NCBI RefSeq assembly: GCF_019635935.1
Contig: NZ_JAHBYN010000001.1
Location: 682,001 to 746,000 of the forward strand
Source: Parvibaculum sp.
Lineage (GTDB): Bacteria; Pseudomonadota; Alphaproteobacteria; Parvibaculales; Parvibaculaceae
Length of the DNA: 64,000 nt
Reading direction: 5' to 3'
Under the pieces are notes generated by a model that saw nothing but the letters and a program-made list of their open reading frames with translations, did no database searches and was not told the DNA's origin. The translations under genes were made by a program, and so were the position numbers. This document shows, in pieces, positions 54,926-63,761 of this stretch (its first letter is position 1; each line of letters starts with the position of its first letter).

Positions 54926-55765
54926 ATGAACACTAACATCCTCAAATCCGAACTACCCTCGGCGGCAACGGTAAAATCCGCGACCCGCGTTCTGGAGATT
55001 TTCGAGTATTTCGACGAAGTCAGACGCCCGGTGACGATTCAAGACGTGGCGCAGGCGCTGAGCTATCCTCATTCCAGCACCGCAGCTCTTCTGAAGAGCC
55101 TTGTCAGCCTCGGTTATCTGGAGCACGACGACCGGGGCAGGACTTTTTTTCCGAGCATCCGGATATCTCTGCTGGGAAACTGGGTGGAGGCCGAGGCGTT
55201 ACCGATCCGGAATGTTCAGCGCCTTATGAGACGGCTTTCGGCCGATACGAAGTGCACGATCATCCTTGCTGCGCGTCTGGGAGACCATGCTCAATATATA
55301 AAGGTGATTCAAGGCACGTCGCCCATCCGCTTTCATGTCAAGCCAAGCACCAGGCGAATGCTCGCTTTTTCGACGATTGGCCGCGTTCTGCTCAGCGAAC
55401 TTCCCTTGCTCGAAGCGAGACGTTTGATTCAGGACGCCCTTGCCGCCATGCCGGAGCGGCGGGCATCGACGCAGGAGATCGAAGATGAACTGCAAAGAAT
55501 CAGAAAACGCGGCTTCGCGCTTTACAGCGATCTCGTGACTCCGGGGGCCACCATGCTGGCGATGCCCATTCCGACGGGTCCGTCCGGACGTCCGGTCGCC
55601 ATCGGAATAGCCGCTCCCAAAGAGTATTTTCGCAGTCGCAAACAAACATTCACAGAGTTATTGAAAAACGCCATCGCCGAGCACATTTCACAAAACGGTC
55701 AAAGCCCTAAGGAGACCCTCGGCGACGTGGACCAGCTCGAAGGCGACGATGATATAGCGCCGTAG
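54926..55765 (+). CDS. IclR-family transcriptional regulator
   Basis: A 279-residue regulator. The winged helix at about 15-75 has VTIQDVAQALSYPHSSTAALLKSLVSLGYLEHDD, and the C-terminal effector domain contains FHVKPSTRRMLAFSTIGRVLLSELP and RKRGFALYSD, the IclR pattern. It follows the reductase by 58 bp in the same direction and converges with the esterase gene, whose stop abuts. It probably controls the 50-61 kb genes; the repeated AACACATAT-type repeats at 51,241 and 59,692 are candidate sites. Confidence 0.88.
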   Translation: MNTNILKSELPSAATVKSATRVLEIFEYFDEVRRPVTIQDVAQALSYPHSSTAALLKSLVSLGYLEHDDRGRTFFPSIRISLLGNWVEAEALPIRNVQRLMRRLSADTKCTIILAARLGDHAQYIKVIQGTSPIRFHVKPSTRRMLAFSTIGRVLLSELPLLEARRLIQDALAAMPERRASTQEIEDELQRIRKRGFALYSDLVTPGATMLAMPIPTGPSGRPVAIGIAAPKEYFRSRKQTFTELLKNAIAEHISQNGQSPKETLGDVDQLEGDDDIAP

Positions 55766-56659
55766 TCATCCGAGCTTTGTATTCAGGAAGCCGGCCATCT
55801 CGTCGATCGCCGCCCGGCCTTCGCTCAAGACCGGCGCAAACCAGTGCCAGACATGAATCATGTTCGGCCAGACATGGAGATCGGCGGATACGCCGGCTTC
55901 TTTCAATCTATCGGCCAGTAAATGGCTATCCGAAAGCAAAACCTCCGAACTGCCGACCTGAATCAGGAATGGCGGCAATCCCTTGAGATCGGCGTATACT
56001 GGCGATGCTAGAGGCATCCTGCGCGGGGTTGAAGTACCCAGATAGGCCGCCGTCCATAGCTCAAGATCGGCATGGCGCACCATCGGGTCCACATTCGCCT
56101 TCGCGCCGTAAGATGCGCCTTTGTTTTCAAGATTGGCCCAAGGCGAAATACAAACGGCTGCGGCCGGAAGTCTGAAACCGGCATCGCGCGCCGCAAGAAG
56201 CGTGGCGACCGTCAGACCGCCGCCAGCCGAATCTCCCGCCACGGCGAGCTTCGCCGGATCGACACCCGTCTCGATTAACCAGCGATAAGAAGCAAGTGCA
56301 TCGTCGACCGCAGCCGGAAATGGATGCTCTGGCGACCGTCTGTAGTCGATCAGCAGAACCCGGCCATTCAGGGCAAGAGCTATATGCGCCGCAAGATGGC
56401 GATGCGAGTCGAGAGAACCAAGCGCATAGCCTCCTCCATGCAGATAGAGCAAAACTCGCTTGCCGGCGCCGGCAGCCGGCGCCAGCCATTCGCCGGGAAC
56501 CCCGCCGGCGGAAACCGGCGTGACTGTCACGCCTTCGGGAAGACCGAATGCTTTTCCGGCCTCGTCATACGAGGTACGAAAATCCTCAAGAGAACGAGCC
56601 TCCTCGGTCACAAGGCCCGTAAGCAGCTGACGAACGACAGCAAGTTCCTCAAGACTCAT
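55766..56659 (-). CDS. HSL-family alpha/beta hydrolase (esterase)
   Basis: A 297-residue hormone-sensitive-lipase-type esterase with oxyanion motif LYLHGGGYALGS, nucleophile elbow AVAGDSAGGGL, an Asp in QVGSSEVLLSDS and catalytic His in NMIHVWHWF. It hydrolyses short-chain esters, and could open the lactone or ester from Baeyer-Villiger oxidation. It starts a leftward run with two amidohydrolase-type genes, and its stop is adjacent to the IclR stop. Confidence 0.88.
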   Translation of the reverse strand: MSLEELAVVRQLLTGLVTEEARSLEDFRTSYDEAGKAFGLPEGVTVTPVSAGGVPGEWLAPAAGAGKRVLLYLHGGGYALGSLDSHRHLAAHIALALNGRVLLIDYRRSPEHPFPAAVDDALASYRWLIETGVDPAKLAVAGDSAGGGLTVATLLAARDAGFRLPAAAVCISPWANLENKGASYGAKANVDPMVRHADLELWTAAYLGTSTPRRMPLASPVYADLKGLPPFLIQVGSSEVLLSDSHLLADRLKEAGVSADLHVWPNMIHVWHWFAPVLSEGRAAIDEMAGFLNTKLG

Positions 56660-56674
56660 TTTTGCACGCCCTCC

Positions 56675-58357
56675 TCAGGCCGCCGCGCCATGTCGCAACA
56701 GGCGGCCTGGCAAACGACCTTCGGCGCCCAACACGTCGACGCCATTGCGCCGGACCAATGTCCCGTTGACGACGACGGCCGAAATGCCCGAAGCATCGGA
56801 AATCAGCCGGTCTTCGCCAGCAGGCAGGTCGTAGACTCTGCGAAGGGAACTTGCGCCAACCGTTTCGGCGTCGAAGATCAGGACATCGGCGGGCATTCCC
56901 ACAGCAAGGCGACCGCGATCCTTGATGCCGAACACCTCGGCGGGCCGCGATGTCAGCATCCGCACCGCCTCCTCCAGCGTCAAGACGTTCTTTTCACGGA
57001 CCCATCTCCCGAGAAGATGGGTGGAAAAACACGCATCGCAGAGTTGGCTCGCATGCGCGCCCGCGTCCGAGAGGCCAAGCACCGTGCAGGAATCGCGCAG
57101 CAACGTTGCCACCTCATCTTCGTCCGCGTTCGCGACAGGCAGACGGAACCGCGCTTGCAGATCGCTTTGAATCGAAAGATCAAGCGCAAGATCGATCGAG
57201 TTGCATCCTAGTTCTGCGGCTACGTCGCTCACCAGCCGTTCCCCGAACTCCGGCCGATCCGGACAATGAGCGATGACCGCTTTGTCCCATGCATTGAGCA
57301 TCGGGCCACGCATCGCGTCCCGGAATCCCGACCGGAAAGAGTTGTCGGCGTAAAGCCTCAGTTTTTCCGCGCGGTCGGCTTTGTTCACCGGCGCGAAGAC
57401 CGGCATGCTCTGGAACAGAAACGGCTGTTCGAATCGAAATTCAAAATTGAGCGGCCTGCAGGTGACCTGCGGAAATACTGCGTAGCCAGCCGATTGAAGT
57501 TCGTTTGAGCGTGCCAACTGCTCCGCTGCCGAGCCGACATTCAGCACACCGCCACCGCCCAGCAACGCCGTCCAACTGACATGGCGGCCGGAAACGCGGT
57601 TCAATTCCGCGAATTCGTCGAACGACAACTCCTTGCCGACGGTGGCCTGTATCACGCCTTCGCCCGCCTCCCCCAGCGCCGACGCGATCTCCCGTATCTC
57701 GCTGAACTCCGCCAGCCGGCTTGGAACCGGCCGCCCCTCATAGCCTACATGCGTCGGCGATTTCGAAGTCGCATAGCCGAGCGCGCCTGCCTCCAGTCCT
57801 TCACGCATGATGCCCTTCATGCGCCTGACCTCGTCCGGCCGCGCCGCCCGTTCGGTGGATTCAGGTCCGAGGGCATAAAGGCGCAGCGGCGTATGCCCCA
57901 GAAGAACGGCCACGTTGATCAACGTACCCTTCTTTTCCACGACATCGAGATATTCGGGAAACGTCTCGAACCCCCAATCGTCGCCGAGACCGGCCTCAAG
58001 CGCCTTGACGCTCATGCCCTCGACATTCTCGAGCGTCCGCAGAATAAGGCTGCGGTGCTCCTTGCGCGTCGGTGCGATGCCGAAGCCGCAATTGCCCACC
58101 ACGACCGTCGTCACACCGTGCCACGGCGAGATCGACAGCTTCCTGTCCCAAAGAAGTTGCGCATCGTAATGCGTATGGATGTCGACGATGCCGGGAGCAA
58201 CCACCTGCCCCCGGGCATCGATAGTCGTCCTCGCGCCGGCGGGGGCGTGTCCCATAGCCACAATTTTGCCGTCGATAATACCGACGTCTCCGGCATAACC
58301 CGGAGAGCCGGTGCCGTCCACGATGAATCCGCCCACGATCTTCAGGTCGTAGTCCAT
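56675..58357 (-). CDS. D-aminoacylase-like amidohydrolase
   Basis: A 560-residue amidohydrolase-superfamily protein. DGTGSPGYAGDVGIIDGKIVAMG opens it, the metal site begins VDIHTHYDAQLLWD, and LGLSDAGAHASQLCDAC carries the late metal Asp. It resembles N-acyl-D-amino-acid deacylases. Relatives occur in many terpenoid and alicyclic catabolic clusters with no proven role, so cyclic amide or ester hydrolysis is only a guess. It is 15 bp upstream of the esterase gene on the same strand, so the two are probably co-transcribed. Confidence 0.82.
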   Translation of the reverse strand: MDYDLKIVGGFIVDGTGSPGYAGDVGIIDGKIVAMGHAPAGARTTIDARGQVVAPGIVDIHTHYDAQLLWDRKLSISPWHGVTTVVVGNCGFGIAPTRKEHRSLILRTLENVEGMSVKALEAGLGDDWGFETFPEYLDVVEKKGTLINVAVLLGHTPLRLYALGPESTERAARPDEVRRMKGIMREGLEAGALGYATSKSPTHVGYEGRPVPSRLAEFSEIREIASALGEAGEGVIQATVGKELSFDEFAELNRVSGRHVSWTALLGGGGVLNVGSAAEQLARSNELQSAGYAVFPQVTCRPLNFEFRFEQPFLFQSMPVFAPVNKADRAEKLRLYADNSFRSGFRDAMRGPMLNAWDKAVIAHCPDRPEFGERLVSDVAAELGCNSIDLALDLSIQSDLQARFRLPVANADEDEVATLLRDSCTVLGLSDAGAHASQLCDACFSTHLLGRWVREKNVLTLEEAVRMLTSRPAEVFGIKDRGRLAVGMPADVLIFDAETVGASSLRRVYDLPAGEDRLISDASGISAVVVNGTLVRRNGVDVLGAEGRLPGRLLRHGAAA

Positions 58358-58415
58358 GAAAACGCTCTTTCTATGAATCGCAAATCATCAAGCCAGCACG
58401 TCCGTATACGGAGCG

Positions 58416-59519
58416 TCAAACGGCAAGCTTGTAGAGTTCCGCGACGTTGTCGTGGCATATCCAGTTGCGTTCCTGCACACTCAGATCCTTCGTGTGCTCT
58501 TCGAGCATCGCTTGCGACCAGGGCCAGGTCGAATCCGAATGCGGGAAGTCGTTTGCCCACATCAGGCGGCGAACGTTGCACATATCCTTCATTCTGAAGG
58601 CAACCCAGTCGTCCTGGAACGTCACATAGATGTTGTCGCTGAAATATTCGCTCGGCATGCGCTTGAGCGGCGGCGCCTTCATCCAGTAGCGATGACGCTT
58701 GTAGGCATGGTCCATGCGATACATGTAGTGCGGAACCCAGCCCGCATCGGCCTCGACGCAGACAAGCTTGAGGTTGGGGAAGCGATCGAAGACGCCGCCG
58801 AATATGAAGGTACCCATCACGTCCTGGCAGCCGCGAATGATCGACAGGAAGCCGTTGATACGCGGTCCCCGGACCTGACCCGAAAGACTGTCCGATTTGC
58901 CGGTCAGGATGTGGAACGAGAGCGGCATGTCGCACTCGACAGCGGTCGCCCAGACCTTGTCGTATACAGCCGAATCATAGTCCTCGACGGCGGGGTTTCC
59001 GGGCATCATCACGCCCTTGAAGCCCATCTCCTTCGCATGCCTGATCTCCGCAACGCCATCTTCCGGCGATCGCATGGAAACCTGCGCAAGACCGTAAAGA
59101 CGGTCAGGCGCCTCCGCGCAGTATTCCTGCAGCCAACGATTATAAGCGTCGAAGCAGGCTTTCTTGTAGTCGAAGTCGGGATGGTTGCAGATCACCATTC
59201 CGACCGTTGGATAGATGAATTCGGCCGCAACGCCGTCCTTCTCCTGGTCCGCGACGCGGAACTTGGCGTTCCAGCCGCTCTTCCATAGATCTTCGAAAGC
59301 GACGCCCTCTGTCGTGATCTCCGCCGGATCCTTGCCGGCGGCGGCCACCAGCCCCATTGGAACCGGAGACCCCATGCCATCGACGATGAAAGCGTCGCCG
59401 ACCTTGTCGATCCGCTTGATGCGCGGCGCGCGATCGCGGAATTTGGGATCAATGTAGTCAACATAGCAATGCGGAGGTTCGGTGATGTGCGAGTCCGCGG
59501 ATATGGGCTTCTTGATCAT
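58416..59519 (-). CDS. Amidohydrolase-2 family (ACMSD-like) metal-dependent hydrolase
   Basis: A 367-residue TIM-barrel protein of the amidohydrolase-2 group. The start ISADSHITEPPHCYVDYID has Asp and His in the metal-site position (S-x-S-H pattern), and MWANDFPHSDSTWPWS closes the site with an Asp-Phe-Pro-His. Members decarboxylate or hydrolyse aromatic and cyclic acids; the true reaction is open. It is the first gene of a leftward run. Its start codon lies in the first of four 17-bp tandem repeats, each carrying its own ribosome site and ATG. Confidence 0.85.
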   Translation of the reverse strand: MIKKPISADSHITEPPHCYVDYIDPKFRDRAPRIKRIDKVGDAFIVDGMGSPVPMGLVAAAGKDPAEITTEGVAFEDLWKSGWNAKFRVADQEKDGVAAEFIYPTVGMVICNHPDFDYKKACFDAYNRWLQEYCAEAPDRLYGLAQVSMRSPEDGVAEIRHAKEMGFKGVMMPGNPAVEDYDSAVYDKVWATAVECDMPLSFHILTGKSDSLSGQVRGPRINGFLSIIRGCQDVMGTFIFGGVFDRFPNLKLVCVEADAGWVPHYMYRMDHAYKRHRYWMKAPPLKRMPSEYFSDNIYVTFQDDWVAFRMKDMCNVRRLMWANDFPHSDSTWPWSQAMLEEHTKDLSVQERNWICHDNVAELYKLAV

Positions 59520-59578
59520 TGGCTCTCCTTGATCATTGGCTCTCCTTGATCATTGGCTCTCCTTGATCATTGGCTCTC
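59511..59578 (-). repeat. Four perfect 17-bp tandem repeats over the start codon
   Basis: The unit, GAGAGCCAATGATCAAG on the minus strand, is repeated four times without change (59,511-59,527, 59,528-59,544, 59,545-59,561, 59,562-59,578). Each unit junction makes AAGGAG five bases ahead of an ATG. Three upstream ATGs each start a six-codon frame (MIKESQ) whose TGA overlaps the next ATG. The last ATG starts the amidohydrolase. Confidence 0.9.
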
Positions 59579-59662
59579 CCCATGTCGCATCTGGCTTCGA
59601 GGCCGCGACTTCTAATTAGGCAATCCCTGATCATGAATCTTCGCTGGCCGCGCAGCCCGAGT

Positions 59663-59711
59663 CCAGATAAATTTACATCCGTGCGACAATCAACACATAT
59701 GTATTATCTGG
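59663..59711. promoter_or_regulatory. Inverted repeat and AACACATAT site before the crotonase gene
   Basis: CCAGATAA (59,663-59,670) and TTATCTGG (59,704-59,711) are perfect 8-bp arms. Between them AACACATATGTAT (59,692-59,704) matches the arm of the repeat at 51,241 in 12 of 13 bases. The right arm overlaps the ribosome site, 14 bp before the ATG at 59725. Confidence 0.5.
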
Positions 59712-59724
59712 AGGAGACGCGAAC

Positions 59725-60537
59725 ATGACGACGGAACCGGCCCTGCTCGAAAAAAGGGGGCATATCGCCTTGATCACTCTCAGCCGCCCGGAAGCGCACA
59801 ATTCGTTCAGTCCGGAAATGCTGGTCAGGCTTGCCGGTCATTGGGAAGAGGTGCGCGACGATGTGAATATCCGCGTCGCTATCGTCACCGGCGCCGGAGA
59901 CAAGGCGTTTTGCTCGGGCGCGGATCTCGGTCAGCTCATCCCGCTCATAAATGGCGCACGCAAACCGCAAAACGAATGGGACCGGAAAATTCTGGATGAC
60001 CCGAATATCCTGGCCAAGGGCTTGTTGCGCACATTCGATGTGACCAAGCCGGTCATCGCCGCGATCAACGGCTTTGCCGTCGCGGGCGGAATGGAGCTGG
60101 CGCAAGGAACTGACATGCGTATCGCCGCGGATACCGCAAAGCTCGGTGTGCAGGAAGTCAAATGGGCGATTTTTCCGGGCGGCGGCTCAACGGTGCGCCT
60201 TCCGCGCCAGATACCTTATGCAAGGGCGATGGAACTGTTGCTCACCGGCGATCTGATCAGCGCACAGGAAGCCTACGATCTGGGATTCCTGAATCGCGTC
60301 GTTCCCCAGAAGCAGGTGCTCGACGCGGCATTCGAACTCGCGGAGAAGATCGCCGCGAATGGGCCAATCGCCGTTCAGGCGATTCGTAAATCCGCCCGCG
60401 AATGCCTGGGACGTCCTGAGAACGAGGCGATGGGTATGGAGTCGCGTTTTGCAGCGCCCGTGTTCAAGACCGAGGATGCGCGCGAGGGACCCAAGGCGTT
60501 CATGGAGAAGCGCAAGCCTAACTATATAGGCCGCTGA
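59725..60537 (+). CDS. Enoyl-CoA hydratase/isomerase family protein
   Basis: A 270-residue crotonase: oxyanion loop VTGAGDKAFCSGADLGQ, NGFAVAGGMELAQGTDMRIA, and the loop VKWAIFPGGGSTVRLPRQ, in which the usual catalytic Glu of hydratases is replaced, so an isomerase, hydrolase or ring-cleavage role is possible. The ribosome site GGAGGAG sits well. It is divergent from the amidohydrolase and 39 bp ahead of the LLM flavoprotein, so one operon is likely. Confidence 0.88.
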   Translation: MTTEPALLEKRGHIALITLSRPEAHNSFSPEMLVRLAGHWEEVRDDVNIRVAIVTGAGDKAFCSGADLGQLIPLINGARKPQNEWDRKILDDPNILAKGLLRTFDVTKPVIAAINGFAVAGGMELAQGTDMRIAADTAKLGVQEVKWAIFPGGGSTVRLPRQIPYARAMELLLTGDLISAQEAYDLGFLNRVVPQKQVLDAAFELAEKIAANGPIAVQAIRKSARECLGRPENEAMGMESRFAAPVFKTEDAREGPKAFMEKRKPNYIGR

Positions 60538-60576
60538 AACAAGAAACCGAAATCGCTACAACAGGGAGACGTTCCG

Positions 60577-61665
60577 ATGCAGTTCGGCATTCAGATGGTT
60601 TTTCAGAATTTCGACAGAGCCAACTCCGGCGTAACCGACGGCCAGATATATGACGAGGAAATCCGTCTCGGGATTTTGGCGGAAAAACTCGGCTTCGACG
60701 CATTGTGGCCCGTCGAGCATCATTTCGAGGACTATTCGTTTTGTCCCGACAACACCCAGTTTCTGAGCTACATGGCGGCGCGCACCAAACGTATCAAGCT
60801 GGGCACCGGCGCCGTCATCCTTCCCTGGAATGTGCCCGTCCGGATCGCAGAAAAGGTTGTCCTGCTGGATCACCTTTGCCAAGGCCGAACACTCTTCGGG
60901 ATGGGGCGCGGCCTGGCGCGCAAGGAATATGCCGGCATGGGCGTGAACATGGACGAAGCGCGCCAACGCTTCGATGAAGCAAGCCCGATGATCATCGACG
61001 CTCTCGAGACAGGTTTCATCGAAGGGAGCGGCCCCTTCTATCCGCAGAAGCGGATCGAAATCCGTCCCAGTCCGCGCGGTTCCTTCAAGGGGCGCATCTA
61101 TCAGGTCGCCATGTCGCCGGAATCCGTTCTTCAATGTGCGAAGGCGGGCGCGCGGATGGTGATCTTCGCTCAAAAGCCATGGGAGGCTCAGGCCGAGGCC
61201 GTCAAGGAATACAAGGCCGCGTACAAGACGCAGCACGGCAACGACGCACCGCCGATCATGATATGCGACTTCACCTATTGCGACACCGATCCGGCTCGCG
61301 CCAGGGAGCTGGGACAGAAATATGTAACCAATTATCTGCTTTCGGTACTCGATCACTATGAACTGGCCGGCGAGCATTTTAAAGACGCCAAGGGCTACGA
61401 ATCCTACGCTCAGGCCGTCGGCGCCATTCGCGCGCTCGGCAAGGAGGGAATGGCCAAAACCTATCTTGATGTCACGGCCTGGGGGACGCCCCGGGAAATC
61501 GTCGAGAAGTTCGAATATCGCAAATCGCTTCTAGGCGAATTCGACATCAATCCCTGCTTCCTTTTCGGCGGCATGAGCTACGAGGAGGCAGCCGAAAGCA
61601 TGCGTTCGTTCGCCAGACACGTCATACCGACCCTGAGAAAAAGCAGCAACCGTAAGGTGGCTTGA
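60577..61665 (+). CDS. Luciferase-like (LLM) flavin-dependent monooxygenase
   Basis: A 362-residue TIM-barrel LLM protein: YDEEIRLGILAEKLGFDALWPVEHHFEDYSF, KLGTGAVILPWNVPVRIAEKVVLLD and RTLFGMGRGLARKEYAGMGV are typical of bacterial luciferase-type enzymes that use FMNH2 and O2. Many such proteins catalyse type II Baeyer-Villiger or hydroxylation steps on terpenoids. It may act on a later cyclic ketone in the pathway. No flavin reductase is visible nearby. Last gene of the island before the right inverted repeat. Confidence 0.88.
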   Translation: MQFGIQMVFQNFDRANSGVTDGQIYDEEIRLGILAEKLGFDALWPVEHHFEDYSFCPDNTQFLSYMAARTKRIKLGTGAVILPWNVPVRIAEKVVLLDHLCQGRTLFGMGRGLARKEYAGMGVNMDEARQRFDEASPMIIDALETGFIEGSGPFYPQKRIEIRPSPRGSFKGRIYQVAMSPESVLQCAKAGARMVIFAQKPWEAQAEAVKEYKAAYKTQHGNDAPPIMICDFTYCDTDPARARELGQKYVTNYLLSVLDHYELAGEHFKDAKGYESYAQAVGAIRALGKEGMAKTYLDVTAWGTPREIVEKFEYRKSLLGEFDINPCFLFGGMSYEEAAESMRSFARHVIPTLRKSSNRKVA

Positions 61666-62841
61666 CGCAATTGTTTCCGGAAGCCGTCGCGCCGGGCGTC
61701 GGGTTGGTCCATGAGTTCGACGATTATGACCCGGCTCGTCGCCGACGCCTTAACAACGGCAATCAAGGGCTGACCGCCCCCCCTGAGTGGTCCAAGTTCG
61801 ATGTTAGTTCAAGCTCTGCTGTAACGCCAGCGGGCGCGCGGTGACGAGTGAGCTACTCCCCATCCGTTGGACAGGTTGGCGGGTAATGACGAAGCAGGAA
61901 AATATGCTATTTCGATTCCAAGACGAGAGCGAAGTAGCCAAAGTTTATACTTGGCCACTACATTGTCTCTGGCGGGTGGCCGTCTGGTTCGCGCGCGCTC
62001 TTAGACATTTCGGAAGCTACCGCCTCACAAAGCGTGCATAAAGTGGATCATATATTTATTCGGGCTGACGCCCATGAAGCGGCTGTCCACCTCTTGGCAC
62101 AGCTGAAGCTGATGTAGATTATCGATTGGGTGGTGAGGAAGCATCAGGCTGACGCTTGGAATTCGAACCACTGCTGCTGCGGTCTCGTCGTCGGATCGGC
62201 TGATGGGAGTCCTCAGAGCCGCCGCCGTCACGATGTCCGCCGGGCCGATCCTGAGCGGTGAGACCAGGGATGCTGGCCGCGACCCCCGACATCCCGATCT
62301 CAGGCATTCGTGTAGCCCCGGGAGTTGACCGCCCTTATCGAACAACGCGGCAGGCCGATGCAGCCCGCCCTGCTGCGCCCTACTGCGCCCTATGCAGCGC
62401 TGCACTACTGTCTGACGTATTTCCGACTACGTCACTGAGCGCGACCCGAGCCCGAAGCGGCTTCCAGGTCTTCCGGGCCACAGCGCCCGCGTTCAGCTCG
62501 CGGTGCCAGCTGCGAAGTGTGCTCCCGTCTTTGGCAAGCGCAGACAATTCGTCAGGGCGCGCCGGGGCGACGGGGGAAAACGCCCAGCATCGCGTTCCCG
62601 ATAATCGCAGAGCGCGATAGCCGACATCCTGACCTCCCCGGATTTGAAGTGACGCTGCGCGGCCGCAGGGGGCGGTGCTGCCGGATATCGCCCGGTTCCG
62701 GCAGGAGCCGTCAGCTTCGGGAAACACGCCTCCGAAGAAAACATGAGTTCGGGTGCGACGATCCGCTACGAACGCGCGCTGGTGAGCGAGCGCGTTCGAG
62801 CGGACCCAAGTCCCGAGCGGAATCGAAATGGGAGTTCAGAA
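61666..62841. other. Gene-poor junction containing the right inverted repeat
   Basis: About 1.2 kb with no convincing gene. The only clear feature is the inverted copy of the 45-bp repeat at 61,778-61,822. Short frames on both strands show neither family patterns nor credible starts. The stretch marks the change from catabolic to mobile-element genes. The last 100 bp presumably hold the promoter for the exonuclease-like gene. Confidence 0.5.
61778..61822 (-). repeat. Right copy of the 45-bp inverted repeat
   Basis: It matches 20,399-20,443 in inverted orientation at 41 of 45 positions, with differences in two neighbouring pairs. The tip TGAGTGGTCC points towards the island. It lies 112 bp after the LLM gene. 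Confidence 0.7.
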
Positions 62842-63759
62842 ATGCAGACCATCATTGATGCGTCGAAAATGAAAACCGTGTCGGAGCCCGGCGTCTATGC
62901 CGGCCTAGATGCTGCGGATTATCATTCTCAGCTCACGCCGACACCGAGCCTGTCGAGCTCAATGGCCCGGACACTGATCAACGAATGCCCTGCGATGCTG
63001 TGGCACGGTTCGTATTTGAATCCCGATCATGAGCGCGAAGAAAAAGCCCATTTTGACGTCGGCCAAGCCGTCCATTTACTGTATCTCGAGTCCGATAAAT
63101 TCTCCGAGTCCATCGCGATTGTTGACGCGACGGACTGGCGGAAAAAAGAGGCTCAGCAACAGCGTGACGAAGCGCGCGCCGCCGGGAAAATTCCGCTGCT
63201 GGCCAAAACCGCGGCGGAAATTCGCATGATGCGCGCGGCGATTCTGGCACACCCGATCGCCGGGAAGGCGTTTGCGGGAGAGGGTCACAGCGAGCTCTCG
63301 CTCGTTTGGCGTGACAAGGAAACCGGAGTTTGGCTAAAGGCCCGTCCCGACTGGACGCCGGCGAGCTTCTCGTTCATCGCTGACTTGAAGACGAGCACGA
63401 CAGCCAATCCGGCCGACTTCTCCCGCAAGGCCTACGGGCTCGGCTATCACATGCAAGCGGCATGGTATCTCGATGCTTGCGAAGCCGTGACCGGCACGCG
63501 GCCGAAACACTTCTGGTTTGTTGTTCAGGACAAGAGCGCACCGTTTCTCTGCAGCGTCGTCGCGTTCGACGAAGACGCCATCGCCGCCGGTCGCGCCCTC
63601 AATCGACAGGCGGTGCGGCAATTCGCTGACTGTGTCGAGCGCGACGACTGGCACGGCTATCGCCAGGACGCCACGCCTGACCGGGACACGGCTTTCATCT
63701 TGGCACTTCCGACTTGGGCACAGCGCGACGTCGACAGCACGCTTCAGGCGGCCGATTGA
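62842..63759 (+). CDS. RecE/exonuclease VIII-like PD-(D/E)XK protein
   Basis: A 305-residue protein of the group annotated as PD-(D/E)XK nuclease-like or exodeoxyribonuclease VIII. It opens PGVYAGLDAADYHSQLTPTPSLSSSMARTL with ALLWHG-type residues after it, has HFDVGQAVHLLYLES (His and Asp) and the nuclease motif WLKARPDWTP with FIADLKTSTTANPADF (D-x-K). In phages and integrative elements it works with a RecT-like annealing protein. The ATG at 62842 has GGGAG seven bases upstream. It marks return to mobile-element DNA. Confidence 0.82.
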   Translation: MQTIIDASKMKTVSEPGVYAGLDAADYHSQLTPTPSLSSSMARTLINECPAMLWHGSYLNPDHEREEKAHFDVGQAVHLLYLESDKFSESIAIVDATDWRKKEAQQQRDEARAAGKIPLLAKTAAEIRMMRAAILAHPIAGKAFAGEGHSELSLVWRDKETGVWLKARPDWTPASFSFIADLKTSTTANPADFSRKAYGLGYHMQAAWYLDACEAVTGTRPKHFWFVVQDKSAPFLCSVVAFDEDAIAAGRALNRQAVRQFADCVERDDWHGYRQDATPDRDTAFILALPTWAQRDVDSTLQAAD

Positions 63760-63761
63760 CG

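Noticed and set aside
62025..62405. Leftward 126-residue frame in the right junction
   Set aside because: No family, no ribosome site and unusual composition compared with neighbouring genes.
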